From Candidatus Bathyarchaeota archaeon (GTDB taxonomy: Archaea > Thermoproteota > Bathyarchaeia > Bathyarchaeales > Bathyarchaeaceae), in assembly GCA_020344715.1 (NCBI GenBank), contig CP070828.1:1212979-1220925 (forward strand): 7,947 nucleotides of DNA, in the 5' to 3' direction. Numbering within the stretch: the first letter of the stretch is position 1; every line of letters begins with the position of its first letter. The notes under the pieces were generated by a model that worked only from the letters and a program-made list of their open reading frames with translations, searched no databases and was not told where the DNA came from. A program made the translations under genes and the position numbers. This document shows positions 1 to 6,022 of this stretch, piece by piece.

Positions 1-712
1 CCGTTCCGTTACATCGTGAGCAGCCGTTCCCGCGGCATTCCGCGCAAAGCCATTTGGATTGAGGTATCCCTCGGACGAGTTTTCGGTATCTCCCGGCAAT
101 GAGGAGAGGGTTGACTTGGAGGTGAACTTGTCCGGAAAAGGGATTAACTAGAATAACAATCTCAGGTCTTTTGTAGTCAACGACCTTCTTCGTCACTTTA
201 GATATTTCTTTGCCTATTTCTCGACTGAACTCGTTGCGCATGCTTTCGCCGTGCTTCACCTCAAATTCAGCTTTGAACTCATCTTCTCTTTCTTCAGCCT
301 GTGTTGGCAGCTCGACGCCTACGAGAAAAGTTGAGAACTCGTAATCGTTCAGCTTTTCTAGAGCTGATTCAACGAACTCGTTGACAAATTCAAAACGCCC
401 TTCGCATAGGTAGCATTGTTGTTTTTCGCCAAGTTCCTTTCCATTTCTTTCGAGGAGTTCAATTGCCATGTTGAACGAGCCGTTGATTGCTAGCGTTTTC
501 AGACGTGTCATTCCCGATTTACGTTTGGAAAGTGTCAGCTGGTGGGCTTGCATTGTTGAGAGGAGCTTGATGGTTTCGCCTCTTTGTTGGTTGTTGAGCC
601 CATAGCCAAGCAGGGCGAATTGCCTTCCTAGACAGTGGTTGCAGAGAGGGTGGTTCTTCAGCATTTGCTGGGCTTTTTCGAGGATTATCATCAGAAATTC
701 GCTCTTTTTCAC
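1..712 (-). CDS. pus10: tRNA pseudouridine synthase Pus10, N-terminal part (3' end beyond the left edge)
   Basis: I translated this stretch by hand and it stays open for 237 codons to the window edge. Pus10 makes pseudouridine at positions 54 and/or 55 of archaeal tRNAs. The visible part is the accessory zinc-binding/THUMP-like region; the catalytic domain lies outside the window. Cysteine pairs are at residues 24/27 (CNHC), 100/103 (CYLC), 223/226 and 231/234. The segment around residues 201-217 (NPLLIAGRYRKLVRGIP, then W221) is a hallmark of archaeal Pus10. The start is GTG at 712, directly preceded in frame by TAA at 715-713, so no earlier start is possible; ATG at codon 8 is the only close alternative. 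It lies 37 bp after the SRP54 stop with no T-run between, so the two are probably co-transcribed. An srp54-pus10 arrangement is, from general knowledge, common in archaea. Confidence 0.93.
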   Translation of the reverse strand, partial: MKKSEFLMIILEKAQQMLKNHPLCNHCLGRQFALLGYGLNNQQRGETIKLLSTMQAHQLTLSKRKSGMTRLKTLAINGSFNMAIELLERNGKELGEKQQCYLCEGRFEFVNEFVESALEKLNDYEFSTFLVGVELPTQAEEREDEFKAEFEVKHGESMRNEFSREIGKEISKVTKKVVDYKRPEIVILVNPFSGQVHLQVNPLLIAGRYRKLVRGIPQSKWLCAECRGNGCSRCNGT

Positions 713-749
713 TTATATTCCAAGAATGGCTGCTTTCTTCCTGCGGCCG

Positions 750-2081
750 CTACGACCCCATGGGTAGTTTCTTGCCGAAGAAGGGCAACGCTTTTTTTCT
801 TCTTATAGTTTTCATCATCTTTTTCATTGTGGCATATTGTTTCAATAGTTCTTTAACGTCTTTTTCTGCCGTGCCTGAGCCTCTTGCTACGCGTCTTATT
901 CGTGAGGCAGTGAATATTTTGGGTTTGTCTCGTTCTTCGGGTGTCATGGATTGCATAATGAAACGCCATCTTTTTAGGCGATCTTCGGCTTGATCCATCA
1001 TTTCATCTGGTATGTTATAGCTCATGCCAGGGATCATTTTCAAGATGCGCTTGAATGGTCCCATGCTTTTCATGGCTTCGAATTGTTCGTACATGTCGGT
1101 TAGGGTGAACTTGCCAGTTAAAAAAGCCCGCATCTTTTTCTCGGGGACTTCAACTTCGGCTTCGCGGACTTTGTCAATGAGACTTTGGATATCACCCATG
1201 CCGAGTAGTCGTCCAACGAAGCGTGCTGGTACGAACGGTTCGATGTCTTGGGTTTTTTCGCCTGTGCCGATGAATTTGATTGGAGCTTTTGTTGCAGCAA
1301 CTGCCGATAGGGCTCCCCCTCCTCGGGCTGATCCGTCGAGTTTTGTGACGAGTATCGAGCCGATTGGTGTGGCATCGTTGAAAGCTTTAGCTTGGATTGC
1401 GGCTTGCTGACCTATTGTTCCGTCTACTACGAGGATCACTTCGTTTGGCTTGATTGTTTTTTCCAAGGTTTTCATTTCTTGAATGAGGCTTTTCTCTTCT
1501 TTGTGGCGTCCCGCAGTATCGATTATGATAACTTCCTTGTCTGCGAATTGTTTTAATCCGTTTAGGGCGATCTTTGTGGGATTTTTGTTTTTGGGTTCAC
1601 CGTATAGTGGAATGTTTGTGCGCTGGGCGAGTTGGGACAGTTGAGCGTAGGCGCCGGGTCGATAGGTGTCGGCGCAGACAACTGCGGTCTTGAGTCCTCG
1701 TTTCTGGTAGTATCGCGCAAGTTTGGCGCTAGCTGTTGTTTTTCCTGATCCCTGAATTCCAATGAGCATGAGCACGTTTCTTCTGCTCGGTTCAATCTTC
1801 AATGGGACGGGCTTCTCACCGAGGAAGCGGGTCAACTCTTCGTAGACGACTTTGATTACATGTTCTCTTCTCGAAATTCCCGGCGGAACTTTCGCCTTAA
1901 GTGATCGTTCTTCGATTTGCTTTGATATTTCGAGAACAAGCTTGACGTTTACGTCTGCTTGGAGAAGGGCTCTCTGTATATCTCGGGCGAGCTCTTTCAC
2001 AACTGCTTCGTCAACTACGGGGGCTCGCAAAACTTTTCGTAAGGCGCCGTAAAGGGAAGAACCTAAGCGTTCAAGGGCCAT
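750..2081 (-). CDS. srp54: Signal recognition particle 54 kDa GTPase (SRP54/Ffh)
   Basis: SRP54 binds signal sequences emerging from the ribosome and, with 7S RNA and the receptor FtsY, delivers nascent chains to the membrane. With the ATG at 2081 it has 443 residues, normal for the family. The order is an N helical bundle (about 1-88), a G domain and a methionine-rich M domain (about 294-430). Visible motifs are the P-loop GIQGSGKTT (108-116), DTYRPGAYAQL (138-148), DTAGR (188-192), TKLDGSARGGG (246-256) and the SRP-RNA-binding SRIRRVARGSG (393-403). A GTG at 2114 would add 11 residues. I prefer 2081 because MALERLGSSL matches the usual SRP54 N-terminus, GGAG (2093-2090) sits at Shine-Dalgarno distance, and a TATA-like box overlaps the GTG. 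It is divergent from the PAC2 gene and upstream of pus10. Confidence 0.96.
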   Translation of the reverse strand: MALERLGSSLYGALRKVLRAPVVDEAVVKELARDIQRALLQADVNVKLVLEISKQIEERSLKAKVPPGISRREHVIKVVYEELTRFLGEKPVPLKIEPSRRNVLMLIGIQGSGKTTASAKLARYYQKRGLKTAVVCADTYRPGAYAQLSQLAQRTNIPLYGEPKNKNPTKIALNGLKQFADKEVIIIDTAGRHKEEKSLIQEMKTLEKTIKPNEVILVVDGTIGQQAAIQAKAFNDATPIGSILVTKLDGSARGGGALSAVAATKAPIKFIGTGEKTQDIEPFVPARFVGRLLGMGDIQSLIDKVREAEVEVPEKKMRAFLTGKFTLTDMYEQFEAMKSMGPFKRILKMIPGMSYNIPDEMMDQAEDRLKRWRFIMQSMTPEERDKPKIFTASRIRRVARGSGTAEKDVKELLKQYATMKKMMKTIRRKKALPFFGKKLPMGS

Positions 2082-2089
2082 GGGCGTTT

Positions 2090-2093
2090 CTCC
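2090..2093 (-). promoter_or_regulatory. Shine-Dalgarno site deciding the SRP54 start
   Basis: On the minus strand, GGAG is followed 8 bases later by the ATG at 2081. This supports that ATG over the longer GTG reading at 2114. Confidence 0.55.
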
Positions 2094-2112
2094 AATCATA
2101 GGTTTGATGCGC

Positions 2113-2122
2113 ACTTAAATAG
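2113..2122 (-). promoter_or_regulatory. Probable TATA box for the srp54-pus10 operon
   Basis: The minus-strand sequence CCTATTTAAGT resembles an archaeal TATA box. Its centre is about 25-27 bases upstream of position 2092, which predicts a very short leader of about 10 bases before the SRP54 ATG. A similar ATTTAAGT lies upstream of deoxyhypusine synthase at the expected distance. The element is near-palindromic, so it might also serve the PAC2 operon on the plus strand. No start site has been measured. Confidence 0.4.
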
Positions 2123-2183
2123 GTATTCGTTGTTGTTCGTTTACCATAATCCTTTTGTTTGGGCTTGGAGGACTTCTACCGTC

Positions 2184-2190
2184 AGAGGGA
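2184..2190 (+). promoter_or_regulatory. Shine-Dalgarno site deciding the PAC2 start
   Basis: AGAGGGA ends five bases before TTG at 2196. It supports that TTG rather than the upstream TTG at 2130, which has no such site and would add 22 residues unlike the family N-terminus. Confidence 0.5.
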
Positions 2191-2195
2191 CCGTC

Positions 2196-2939
2196 TTGGT
2201 TGAAACTGTCAACATTATCGAAAGGAAAGACATCCCTTCTAACGCTATAATGCTGAACGGGTTGCCCGACGTAGGTCTTGTCGGCTTGATAGCAACATCG
2301 CACATAATATCCGAGGCCAAGCTGGCTGAAATAGCCTACATGGACTCAGATCTTCTTCCACCAATAGTTGTCCTTCATGAAGGCTTGCCTCATGCGCCAA
2401 TCAGAATCTTCGGAAACACCGATTTGATTGCTTCGTTTTCAGAGACAGCCATACCAGCAGATGCCGTTCAGCCCTTTATCCGCAAACTGGTGGCGTGGGC
2501 ACAAGCAAAGAAGGTGAAGCTGATGGTTGCGATGGGAGGCATGCCCGTTCAGAACCGTCAAGATATAATTGAGCCAAGAGTCTTCGGCGCAGCATCCAGC
2601 AAATCGCTTCTCAACATGCTACGCGAAAAAGACATAGAGGTCCTCAAAGGCGGCTACATGGTTGGACCGTACGCGCTCATAATGCGTTACTGCGCAGAAA
2701 AAGACGTGCCCGCGATTGCCTTGTTGGCAGAGTCGTTCTACAAGTACCCAGACCCAGTAGCCGCAGCCGCTACTCTCAAGGAATTCAGCAAAATCAGTGG
2801 ACGGAAGATCAATTTGTCCAGACTCACAGAGAAAGGCGAAGAGATACGATTGAAGGCCAGAGACATGATGAAACGCACGGAAAGAGAGCTTGGTCGCATG
2901 AAAAAAACTCAGGAATACGATCTGCCATTGTATGTTTAG
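2196..2939 (+). CDS. PAC2-family proteasome assembly chaperone (PbaA/PbaB-like)
   Basis: Archaeal PAC2-family proteins are cytosolic homologues of eukaryotic proteasome assembly chaperones and bind 20S proteasome alpha subunits. From TTG 2196 the protein has 247 residues, normal for the family. Visible features are the N-terminal strand and glycine loop ALNGLPDVGLVG-like (true residues IMLNGLPDVGLVG, about 18-30), SDLLPPIVVLHEG (about 51-63), the GGMPVQ loop (114-119) and a charged, probably helical segment at about 208-237. The protein ends in Leu-Tyr-Val, which fits the HbYX rule (hydrophobic, Tyr, any residue at the very C-terminus) used by proteasome activators to dock into alpha-ring pockets. 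An upstream in-frame TTG at 2130 is possible but less likely. The gene is followed 18 bp later by hsp20, probably in one operon. The proteasome client is inferred; older annotations of the family are simply conserved hypothetical. Confidence 0.88.
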   Translation: MVETVNIIERKDIPSNAIMLNGLPDVGLVGLIATSHIISEAKLAEIAYMDSDLLPPIVVLHEGLPHAPIRIFGNTDLIASFSETAIPADAVQPFIRKLVAWAQAKKVKLMVAMGGMPVQNRQDIIEPRVFGAASSKSLLNMLREKDIEVLKGGYMVGPYALIMRYCAEKDVPAIALLAESFYKYPDPVAAAATLKEFSKISGRKINLSRLTEKGEEIRLKARDMMKRTERELGRMKKTQEYDLPLYV

Positions 2940-2957
2940 GGAGAAGGTGGATGGGCT

Positions 2958-3407
2958 ATGCAAGAAAGACGAAGAAGACGCACAATCCGTGATTTAATAA
3001 GAGAATACCTCGAAGACATAGAAGCTCTATCTGAAGAAATCATGGAACCGTCAATCGCAGAACGACCAAGCTGGAATGCTCAATCGTGTTGTCTTGAACC
3101 CCTCTGCAGCGTTTTCGTAACACCAAACGAAGTAATCGTTACAGCCGACCTCCCAAACACAAATCCAGACACTATAGAAATACGCCCAACAAACGCTGAC
3201 ACTATAGAAATAATAGCTGAAATGAAACGAAAAATACGCTTCGACGAGCTGGGCATAACACACAGAAAAGGTGAGTTTCAATATTTCCATTGCCAAACAA
3301 ATATCCCGGTGCTGGTTAACATGGAACGCGTAAGAACAGAATTCAAGCGAGGAATACTAGAGATCCACATACCCAGAAAAAAAGGCTACAAAATAGAAGC
3401 CAAATAA
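2958..3407 (+). CDS. hsp20: Small heat shock protein, Hsp20/alpha-crystallin family
   Basis: ATP-independent holdase that binds unfolding proteins, usually as large oligomers in the cytosol. It is 149 residues long. A basic, then acidic helical N-terminal arm (1-35; starts MQERRRRRTIRDLIREYLED) precedes the alpha-crystallin beta sandwich at about 48-145. Family signatures are VTADLPN (about 61-67), the paired strands DTIEI and DTIEIIAE, and RGILEIHIPRKKG (about 130-142), corresponding to the conserved G-x-L strand. I see no clear C-terminal I-x-I/V oligomerisation motif; the chain ends YKIEAK. The start is ATG with GGTGG at 2946-2950, seven bases upstream. The gap to the PAC2 stop is only 18 bp, so co-transcription and translational coupling are likely. 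Its stop lies one base from the stop of the convergent deoxyhypusine synthase gene. Confidence 0.9.
   Translation: MQERRRRRTIRDLIREYLEDIEALSEEIMEPSIAERPSWNAQSCCLEPLCSVFVTPNEVIVTADLPNTNPDTIEIRPTNADTIEIIAEMKRKIRFDELGITHRKGEFQYFHCQTNIPVLVNMERVRTEFKRGILEIHIPRKKGYKIEAK
3159..3218 (+). repeat. Two tandem 30-bp near-repeats inside hsp20
   Basis: Units 3159-3188 and 3189-3218 are exactly ten codons each. They share 21 of their first 24 bases, including an identical 15-mer GACACTATAGAAATA (3168-3182 and 3198-3212), and encode TNPDTIEIRP and TNADTIEIIA. The protein length is normal for Hsp20 and both segments align with ordinary alpha-crystallin strands, so this may be convergence rather than a late insertion. 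Confidence 0.7.
3377..3383 (-). terminator. Possible T-run terminator of the deoxyhypusine synthase gene
   Basis: A run of seven T on the minus strand lies about 26 bases past the DHS stop, within the opposing hsp20 codons for Arg-Lys-Lys-Gly. Archaeal RNA polymerase can terminate at oligo-T without a hairpin. The run is also simply what lysine codons produce on the other strand, so this is tentative. Confidence 0.25.
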
Positions 3408-3408
3408 C

Positions 3409-4341
3409 CTACCTTGTCTTGAGCTTATCAAGAACTGCTGCTACTATGAGTGGAAACGCTATTGTAACATCGCAGATGACAGTCGCAGCTTTGCCCTCCG
3501 GTTTGACTTTGCCCCAACTAATGGCCTCCTCAAGAGAAGCGCCGCTTAGCCCGCCGGGCTCTGGTCTATCCATGGTAATCTGAACTGCCAGATCGACGCC
3601 GTCTCGGAACGTGTTGGCAAACAATGCGAAGTGCTTAGGAAAGCCTCCGCCCAGAATTATGATGCCAACCTTCTTTGCTTCATACACCTTGTCCATCAGC
3701 ACGTTGACGTCCAGAAACGAATCCAAATGCATAGTTTTGTCTTGTCCGTATACCCACAGTTGAAAGCCCGCAATTGAGTCTACAAAAGCTGGACAAATAA
3801 TCGGCACGTTTCTCCTAGCTGCAGTTGCAAGTATAGAGTTAGGATCGTCGATTTTTCTGCCTATTTCGCAAAGCAATTCTGCTGTAGCGAAACGCTGCCT
3901 TTTTTCTTCAGGTATTGCATCTAGTATTTTAGAAAGCCACTTTTCCAAAGCCTCAAAGGCTTCTTGCTGAATGTAAATGTCCCCTATTCTGCCCAAATTT
4001 TCAGCTCTTAATCTCCTATCTTCAGCAGCAAAGGTGCCAATTCCATGCTGATACCCCAATGCCTCAACCATGTCATGGACCATATTGGCGCCAGTCGTAA
4101 CCAACACGTCCACATGTTCCATCTCAATTAAGTCGCAAATAATCCGTCGCAGACCAGCGGGAACCAAGGCACCAGCCAAAGTCAAAAAGACTGTGCAATC
4201 GGGATTGCTAAACATTTCTGTTATCATCTCGGTTGCTTTGCCGATTCGGCCAGCGCCCAAAACCCCGGCTCGGTTCATCTCTTCAACAAAGTCACCCACG
4301 GTCATTCTGGCCTGCAGCTGCATATGTCGAACATGTTTCAT
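3409..4341 (-). CDS. dys: Deoxyhypusine synthase
   Basis: NAD-dependent cytosolic enzyme that moves the aminobutyl group of spermidine onto one lysine of aIF5A, the first step of hypusine formation and important for translation. From ATG 4341 it has 310 residues, near the usual archaeal length. Visible motifs are GVLGAGRIGKA (about 26-36), VTTGANMVHD (81-90), CPAFVDS (183-189), ILGGGFPKHF (229-238) and EEAISWGK (271-278), whose Lys278 corresponds to the catalytic lysine that forms the enzyme-substrate imine. A GTG at 4356 would add five residues; I chose ATG 4341 because GGTGA lies a few bases upstream of it and a TATA-like box is at a suitable distance. It is convergent with hsp20 (one base between stops) and divergent from pycB. 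No aIF5A gene is visible here. Confidence 0.96.
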   Translation of the reverse strand: MKHVRHMQLQARMTVGDFVEEMNRAGVLGAGRIGKATEMITEMFSNPDCTVFLTLAGALVPAGLRRIICDLIEMEHVDVLVTTGANMVHDMVEALGYQHGIGTFAAEDRRLRAENLGRIGDIYIQQEAFEALEKWLSKILDAIPEEKRQRFATAELLCEIGRKIDDPNSILATAARRNVPIICPAFVDSIAGFQLWVYGQDKTMHLDSFLDVNVLMDKVYEAKKVGIIILGGGFPKHFALFANTFRDGVDLAVQITMDRPEPGGLSGASLEEAISWGKVKPEGKAATVICDVTIAFPLIVAAVLDKLKTR

Positions 4342-4385
4342 TCTTTCACCGTCCACTCAGCCGTTCACAGTTAATATTGTAAATT

Positions 4386-4393
4386 ACTTAAAT
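4386..4393 (-). promoter_or_regulatory. Probable TATA box for deoxyhypusine synthase
   Basis: ATTTAAGT on the minus strand predicts initiation near 4363, giving a leader of about 22 bases that contains the GGTGA ribosome-binding site. It matches the core of the box upstream of SRP54. Confidence 0.45.
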
Positions 4394-4410
4394 GATTTGA
4401 AGCACGGTAA

Positions 4411-4420
4411 GTTAAAATAT
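4411..4420 (+). promoter_or_regulatory. Probable TATA box for the pycB-biotin carrier operon
   Basis: GTTAAAATAT lies in the AT-rich divergent gap. Its centre predicts initiation near 4442, about 29 bases before the TTG at 4471. No good Shine-Dalgarno site lies just upstream of that TTG; AAGGA at 4446-4450 is 20 bases away, farther than usual. Confidence 0.4.
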
Positions 4421-4470
4421 GAGGTTAAAAACTGTTCCTAATTCCAAGGACCGAAAGAGCGTGCAAAATT

Positions 4471-6012
4471 TTGGCAAGACCTGTCAAGATCACTGACACA
4501 ACCTTTCGAGACGCTCATCAATCTCTCATGGCAACCCGAATGCGAACAGAATCCATGCTCCCCATCGCAGAGAAGATCGATGAAGTCGGCTTCTTCTCGC
4601 TTGAGGTTTGGGGAGGCGCCACCTTCGACGTATCGATACGCTACCTAAGAGAAGACCCATGGGAAAGACTTCGTCTCTTGAAAAAACACGTACGCAAAAC
4701 ACCATTGCAGATGCTACTCCGCGGACAGAACATTGTGGGCTACAGGAACTATCCAGATCATGTCGTCGAGAAGTTTGTTGAAAAAGCAGCGGAAAATGGT
4801 GTTGACATATTTCGAATCTTCGACGCGTTGAACGATACTAGAAATCTTGAAACGGCTATCAAAACCGCCCGCAAAGTCAAAGCTCATGTTCAAGGCACAA
4901 TCTGCTATACACTGAGTCCAGTTCACACCATCCCGCACTATTTGAAAGTGGCGCAGCGTCTCGCAGAACTAGAATGCAATTCCATTTGTGTCAAAGACAT
5001 GGCTGGGATGCTGGCTCCCAAAGACGCCTTCGACCTTGTTTCAGCCCTAAAAGAAGATGTCAAATTGCCTGTTCATCTGCACTGTCACAGCACAAGCGGC
5101 ATGGCACTCATGAGCTATCTACGTGCATGCGACGCCGGAGTTGACATCCTAGACACCGCTTTTTCCCCACTTGGTTGGGGAACATCTCAGCCACCGGTGG
5201 AAACAGTCGTCGCAGCCTTGCAAGGCACCGAATATGATCCTGGCTTTGACATGCAACTGCTCGTGGAAATAGCAGAATACTTCAACGAATTGCGGACGAA
5301 ATACTACGACCCGTTAAGGCTTATTAACCCAATCTCTGAACGAGTTGACCCCTCCATCCTAGTCCACCAGATTCCCGGGGGCATGTTTTCCAATCTCATA
5401 TCCCAGTTGAAAGAACAAAACGCGCTTGACAGGCTCAAAGACGTCTTGGAAGAGGTCCCAAGAGTTCGAAAGGAACTGGGCTATCCTCCTCTAGTAACTC
5501 CAACGAGTCAACTAGTTGGAACACAAGCAGTTTTCAACGTGCTCTCAGGCAAGAGATACAGCATCGTCCCAAAAGAGGTCAAGGATTACGTTAAAGGGTT
5601 GTACGGTAGACCTCCGGCGGCAATCAATGAAAAGGTTAAACGAAAGATAATTGGAGAAGAAGAACCGATAACGTGTCGTCCAGCTGATTTACTCGAGCCC
5701 GAATTAGAAGTCATTCCTGAACAGGTGAAGCAGCTTGTGGAAAACGAAGAAGACGCCTTAACCTATGCTCTCTTTCCAAAAGCAGCACTAGAGTTTTTCC
5801 AAAAGAGAAAACTCAACCGCGACGAAAAAAAGAGGCTTACACTTCCTGACACAGAAAAGCAAGAGCTAGCCGAAGTTGCGGCGATTTCAGCTGCTATCGC
5901 CTCCTACATAACCAGCAAACACGAGACCCTAGCTGTGATACCCGCCCGAAGAGTCACAGGTCTCCCCGCCTGGACTCTTGCAGGAAGGAGAAAGCTGACA
6001 GAATCCCCGTGA
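4471..6012 (+). CDS. pycB: Biotin-dependent carboxyltransferase subunit (PycB / oxaloacetate decarboxylase alpha / transcarboxylase 5S type)
   Basis: Transfers a carboxyl group between carboxybiotin and pyruvate, making or splitting oxaloacetate. The 513 residues lack a fused biotin domain, which is supplied by the next gene. The TIM-barrel carboxyltransferase domain carries DTTFRDAHQS (9-18; metal ligand Asp13), RGQN (84-87), FRIFDALND (114-122), VKDMAG (174-179; Lys175 fits the carbamylated lysine) and HLHCHSTSG (202-210; His204 and His206 fit the metal pair). The conserved PYC/OADA domain includes PTSQLVGTQ. Residues about 467-511, with an alanine-rich AAISAAIASY helix, ARRV and WTLAGRRKL, resemble the C-terminal tail of OadG/MmdD subunits. 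The TTG start is required: the next Met (20) would remove the active-site motif. Pyruvate carboxylase, oxaloacetate decarboxylase and transcarboxylase 5S cannot be separated by sequence alone; no biotin carboxylase is visible here. Confidence 0.93.
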   Translation: MARPVKITDTTFRDAHQSLMATRMRTESMLPIAEKIDEVGFFSLEVWGGATFDVSIRYLREDPWERLRLLKKHVRKTPLQMLLRGQNIVGYRNYPDHVVEKFVEKAAENGVDIFRIFDALNDTRNLETAIKTARKVKAHVQGTICYTLSPVHTIPHYLKVAQRLAELECNSICVKDMAGMLAPKDAFDLVSALKEDVKLPVHLHCHSTSGMALMSYLRACDAGVDILDTAFSPLGWGTSQPPVETVVAALQGTEYDPGFDMQLLVEIAEYFNELRTKYYDPLRLINPISERVDPSILVHQIPGGMFSNLISQLKEQNALDRLKDVLEEVPRVRKELGYPPLVTPTSQLVGTQAVFNVLSGKRYSIVPKEVKDYVKGLYGRPPAAINEKVKRKIIGEEEPITCRPADLLEPELEVIPEQVKQLVENEEDALTYALFPKAALEFFQKRKLNRDEKKRLTLPDTEKQELAEVAAISAAIASYITSKHETLAVIPARRVTGLPAWTLAGRRKLTESP

Positions 6013-6015
6013 GGG
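6011..6015 (+). promoter_or_regulatory. Shine-Dalgarno site of the biotin carrier gene
   Basis: GAGGG overlaps the TGA stop of pycB (6010-6012) and lies seven bases before the TTG start at 6023. This fits translational coupling of the two subunits. Confidence 0.6.
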
Positions 6016-6022
6016 TCATACG

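Noticed and set aside
1..102. Plus-strand frame open from the left edge to TGA at 100-102
   Set aside because: It is antisense to the clear Pus10 reading, which has conserved zinc cysteines and family motifs; the short basic peptide resembles nothing.
760..1410. Plus-strand open frames opposite SRP54
   Set aside because: They are shadows of a full-length SRP54 with all GTPase motifs, and show no domain of their own.
2130..2195. Longer PAC2 start at TTG 2130
   Set aside because: The 22 extra residues do not look like a PAC2 N-terminus, and the better ribosome-binding site precedes TTG 2196.
4070..4441. Plus-strand open frame of 123 codons across the 5' end of deoxyhypusine synthase
   Set aside because: It is antisense to a conserved enzyme and runs through the promoter gap; the serine/isoleucine-rich product has no recognisable domain.
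4461..4496. Mini-frame GTG to TGA (11 codons) overlapping the pycB start, with AAGGA upstream
   Set aside because: It could be a leader peptide but nothing supports translation; such short frames are common by chance.
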